From DATDVH01 sp035290045 (GTDB lineage Bacteria > Patescibacteriota > Microgenomatia > UBA1406 > HO2-37-13b), in contig DATDVH010000004.1 in the NCBI GenBank assembly GCA_035290045.1, forward strand, positions 1 through 6,680: a DNA stretch of 6,680 nt, read 5' to 3'. This document shows, one piece after another, positions 6,041 to 6,680 of this stretch. The notes beneath the pieces were generated by a model. The model was given only the letters and a program-made list of their open reading frames with translations, did not search any database and had not been told where the DNA came from. The first letter of the stretch is position 1. Each line of letters starts with the position of its first letter. The position numbers were made by a program, and so were the translations under genes.

Positions 6041-6680
6041 ATGCACAGCGATTTTTTATATCTTTTTTTATACATATTTATTTTTTATAGTATTGGTTTT
6101 ATTTCTTTATTATCTTTTTTTCCCTCAGTGTTGAGAAAACGCAGTTTTTTTGTCATCTGTGGTATTGCGTGGGCTTTGGGCAATTGCTTTGGAGTTCTCG
6201 TGCTTTATGTGCTTGCATTTGCTCAAAAGCTTTCAATCATTACTCCATTAAATATATTTGTCTTATGCGTTGTTTTTTTGGTCCTCCTTCTTTTAATCTT
6301 ATATAAAAAAAAGGTACACACACAAATAGTGCAAAGTAAGAATCTGAAAGCAACTCTTGTCATCGGTGTATTTTTTTTGATTTTCTTTTTTCCTTTGCTC
6401 AAAAATGCGCTCTTTTCTTATTTAATTGATTGGGATTCAATTGCTATATGGTTATTAAAAGCACGGGTATTTTTTTATGCGGGAGGAGTATGGAGCACTC
6501 CTTTTTTCAATGATCAGTCTATTTTTCAATATGCCCATAAAGCCTATCCTGTGGGTTTTTCTCTTTTAATTTCAGGGTATTACATGCTTATCGGTAAAAT
6601 AAATGATCAGGCGGTACAACTTTATATTAGTATGTTTTACCTTAATCTCGTGTTTATTGTGTATGGGTTTTTCAGAGAGC
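6041..6680 (+). CDS. N-terminal part of a second GT-C-like membrane protein, cut by the window edge
   Basis: The frame opens at ATG 6041, 5 bases after the previous stop, and stays open for 213 codons to the right edge. Four or more hydrophobic segments are visible: about 5-27, 36-60, 66-88 and 104-120, with another near 169-185 and 191-210. Between the fourth and fifth lies a large loop, LIDWDSIAIWLLKARVFF (128-145), then HKAYPVGFSLL (166-176). The pattern D-x-x-x-x-W-x-x-K-A followed by H-x-x-Y-P-x-x-x-x-L recurs in bacterial GT-C-type glycosyltransferases of the ArnT/PMT-like group, in which an acidic loop residue (here Asp130 or Asp132) acts in catalysis. It differs from the other membrane protein here, whose acidic loop is after its first segment, so the two are not recent duplicates. 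No ribosome binding site is seen. The class is inferred and the substrate unknown. Confidence 0.75.
   Translation, partial: MHSDFLYLFLYIFIFYSIGFISLLSFFPSVLRKRSFFVICGIAWALGNCFGVLVLYVLAFAQKLSIITPLNIFVLCVVFLVLLLLILYKKKVHTQIVQSKNLKATLVIGVFFLIFFFPLLKNALFSYLIDWDSIAIWLLKARVFFYAGGVWSTPFFNDQSIFQYAHKAYPVGFSLLISGYYMLIGKINDQAVQLYISMFYLNLVFIVYGFFRE

Noticed and set aside
6036..6680. T-rich stretch considered as non-coding or a terminator
   Set aside because: A single frame from ATG 6041 stays open for 213 codons and encodes membrane segments and GT-C-like loop motifs; the T-runs are Phe and Leu codons.

Overview
The window is AT-rich, uses TAA and TGA as ordinary stop codons, and has almost no Shine-Dalgarno sequences in front of its genes. 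Together with the protein types present, this suggests an uncultivated small-genome bacterium of the Candidate Phyla Radiation (Patescibacteria), possibly Microgenomates-like. The supporting proteins are an FtsK with an abbreviated linker, a Thr/Pro-rich anchored protein with a 'W-x-x-Y-x-N-x-x-x-G-F-x-I-x-Y-P' motif, and giant-loop GT-C membrane proteins. The lineage is an inference from style and recalled family resemblance, not a proven assignment. All supported genes lie on the + strand.

Left part (1-911): the last 44 codons of a DDE transposase/integrase run in from the left edge. After it comes a probable sigma70-type promoter and a two-gene toxin-antitoxin module: an AbrB/MazE-fold antitoxin and a PIN-domain (VapC-like) toxin that overlap by ATGA.

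Middle (927-1624): a single gene with its own extended -10 promoter encodes a membrane-anchored, extracytoplasmic protein of unknown function. The promoter places transcription start practically on the ATG at 959, so the mRNA is probably leaderless and the longer upstream reading frame is not used.

Right part (1643-6680): four tightly packed co-directional genes. A complete FtsK/SpoIIIE DNA translocase (four membrane segments, short linker, alpha-beta-gamma motor) is followed after 5 bases by a 563-residue polytopic GT-C-like membrane protein. After 7 more bases comes a 171-residue single-pass anchored protein, and after another 5 bases a second GT-C-like membrane protein that runs off the right edge. 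The spacing suggests one transcript linking chromosome segregation to a cell-envelope glycan cassette, with a possible internal leaderless promoter at 5508-5513.

The least described part is the cassette at 3821-6680: two different GT-C-like proteins flanking a small anchored protein that resembles the detached outer domain of such an enzyme. No gene-free stretch exceeds 100 bases, and I saw no RNA genes, CRISPR arrays or convincing terminators.
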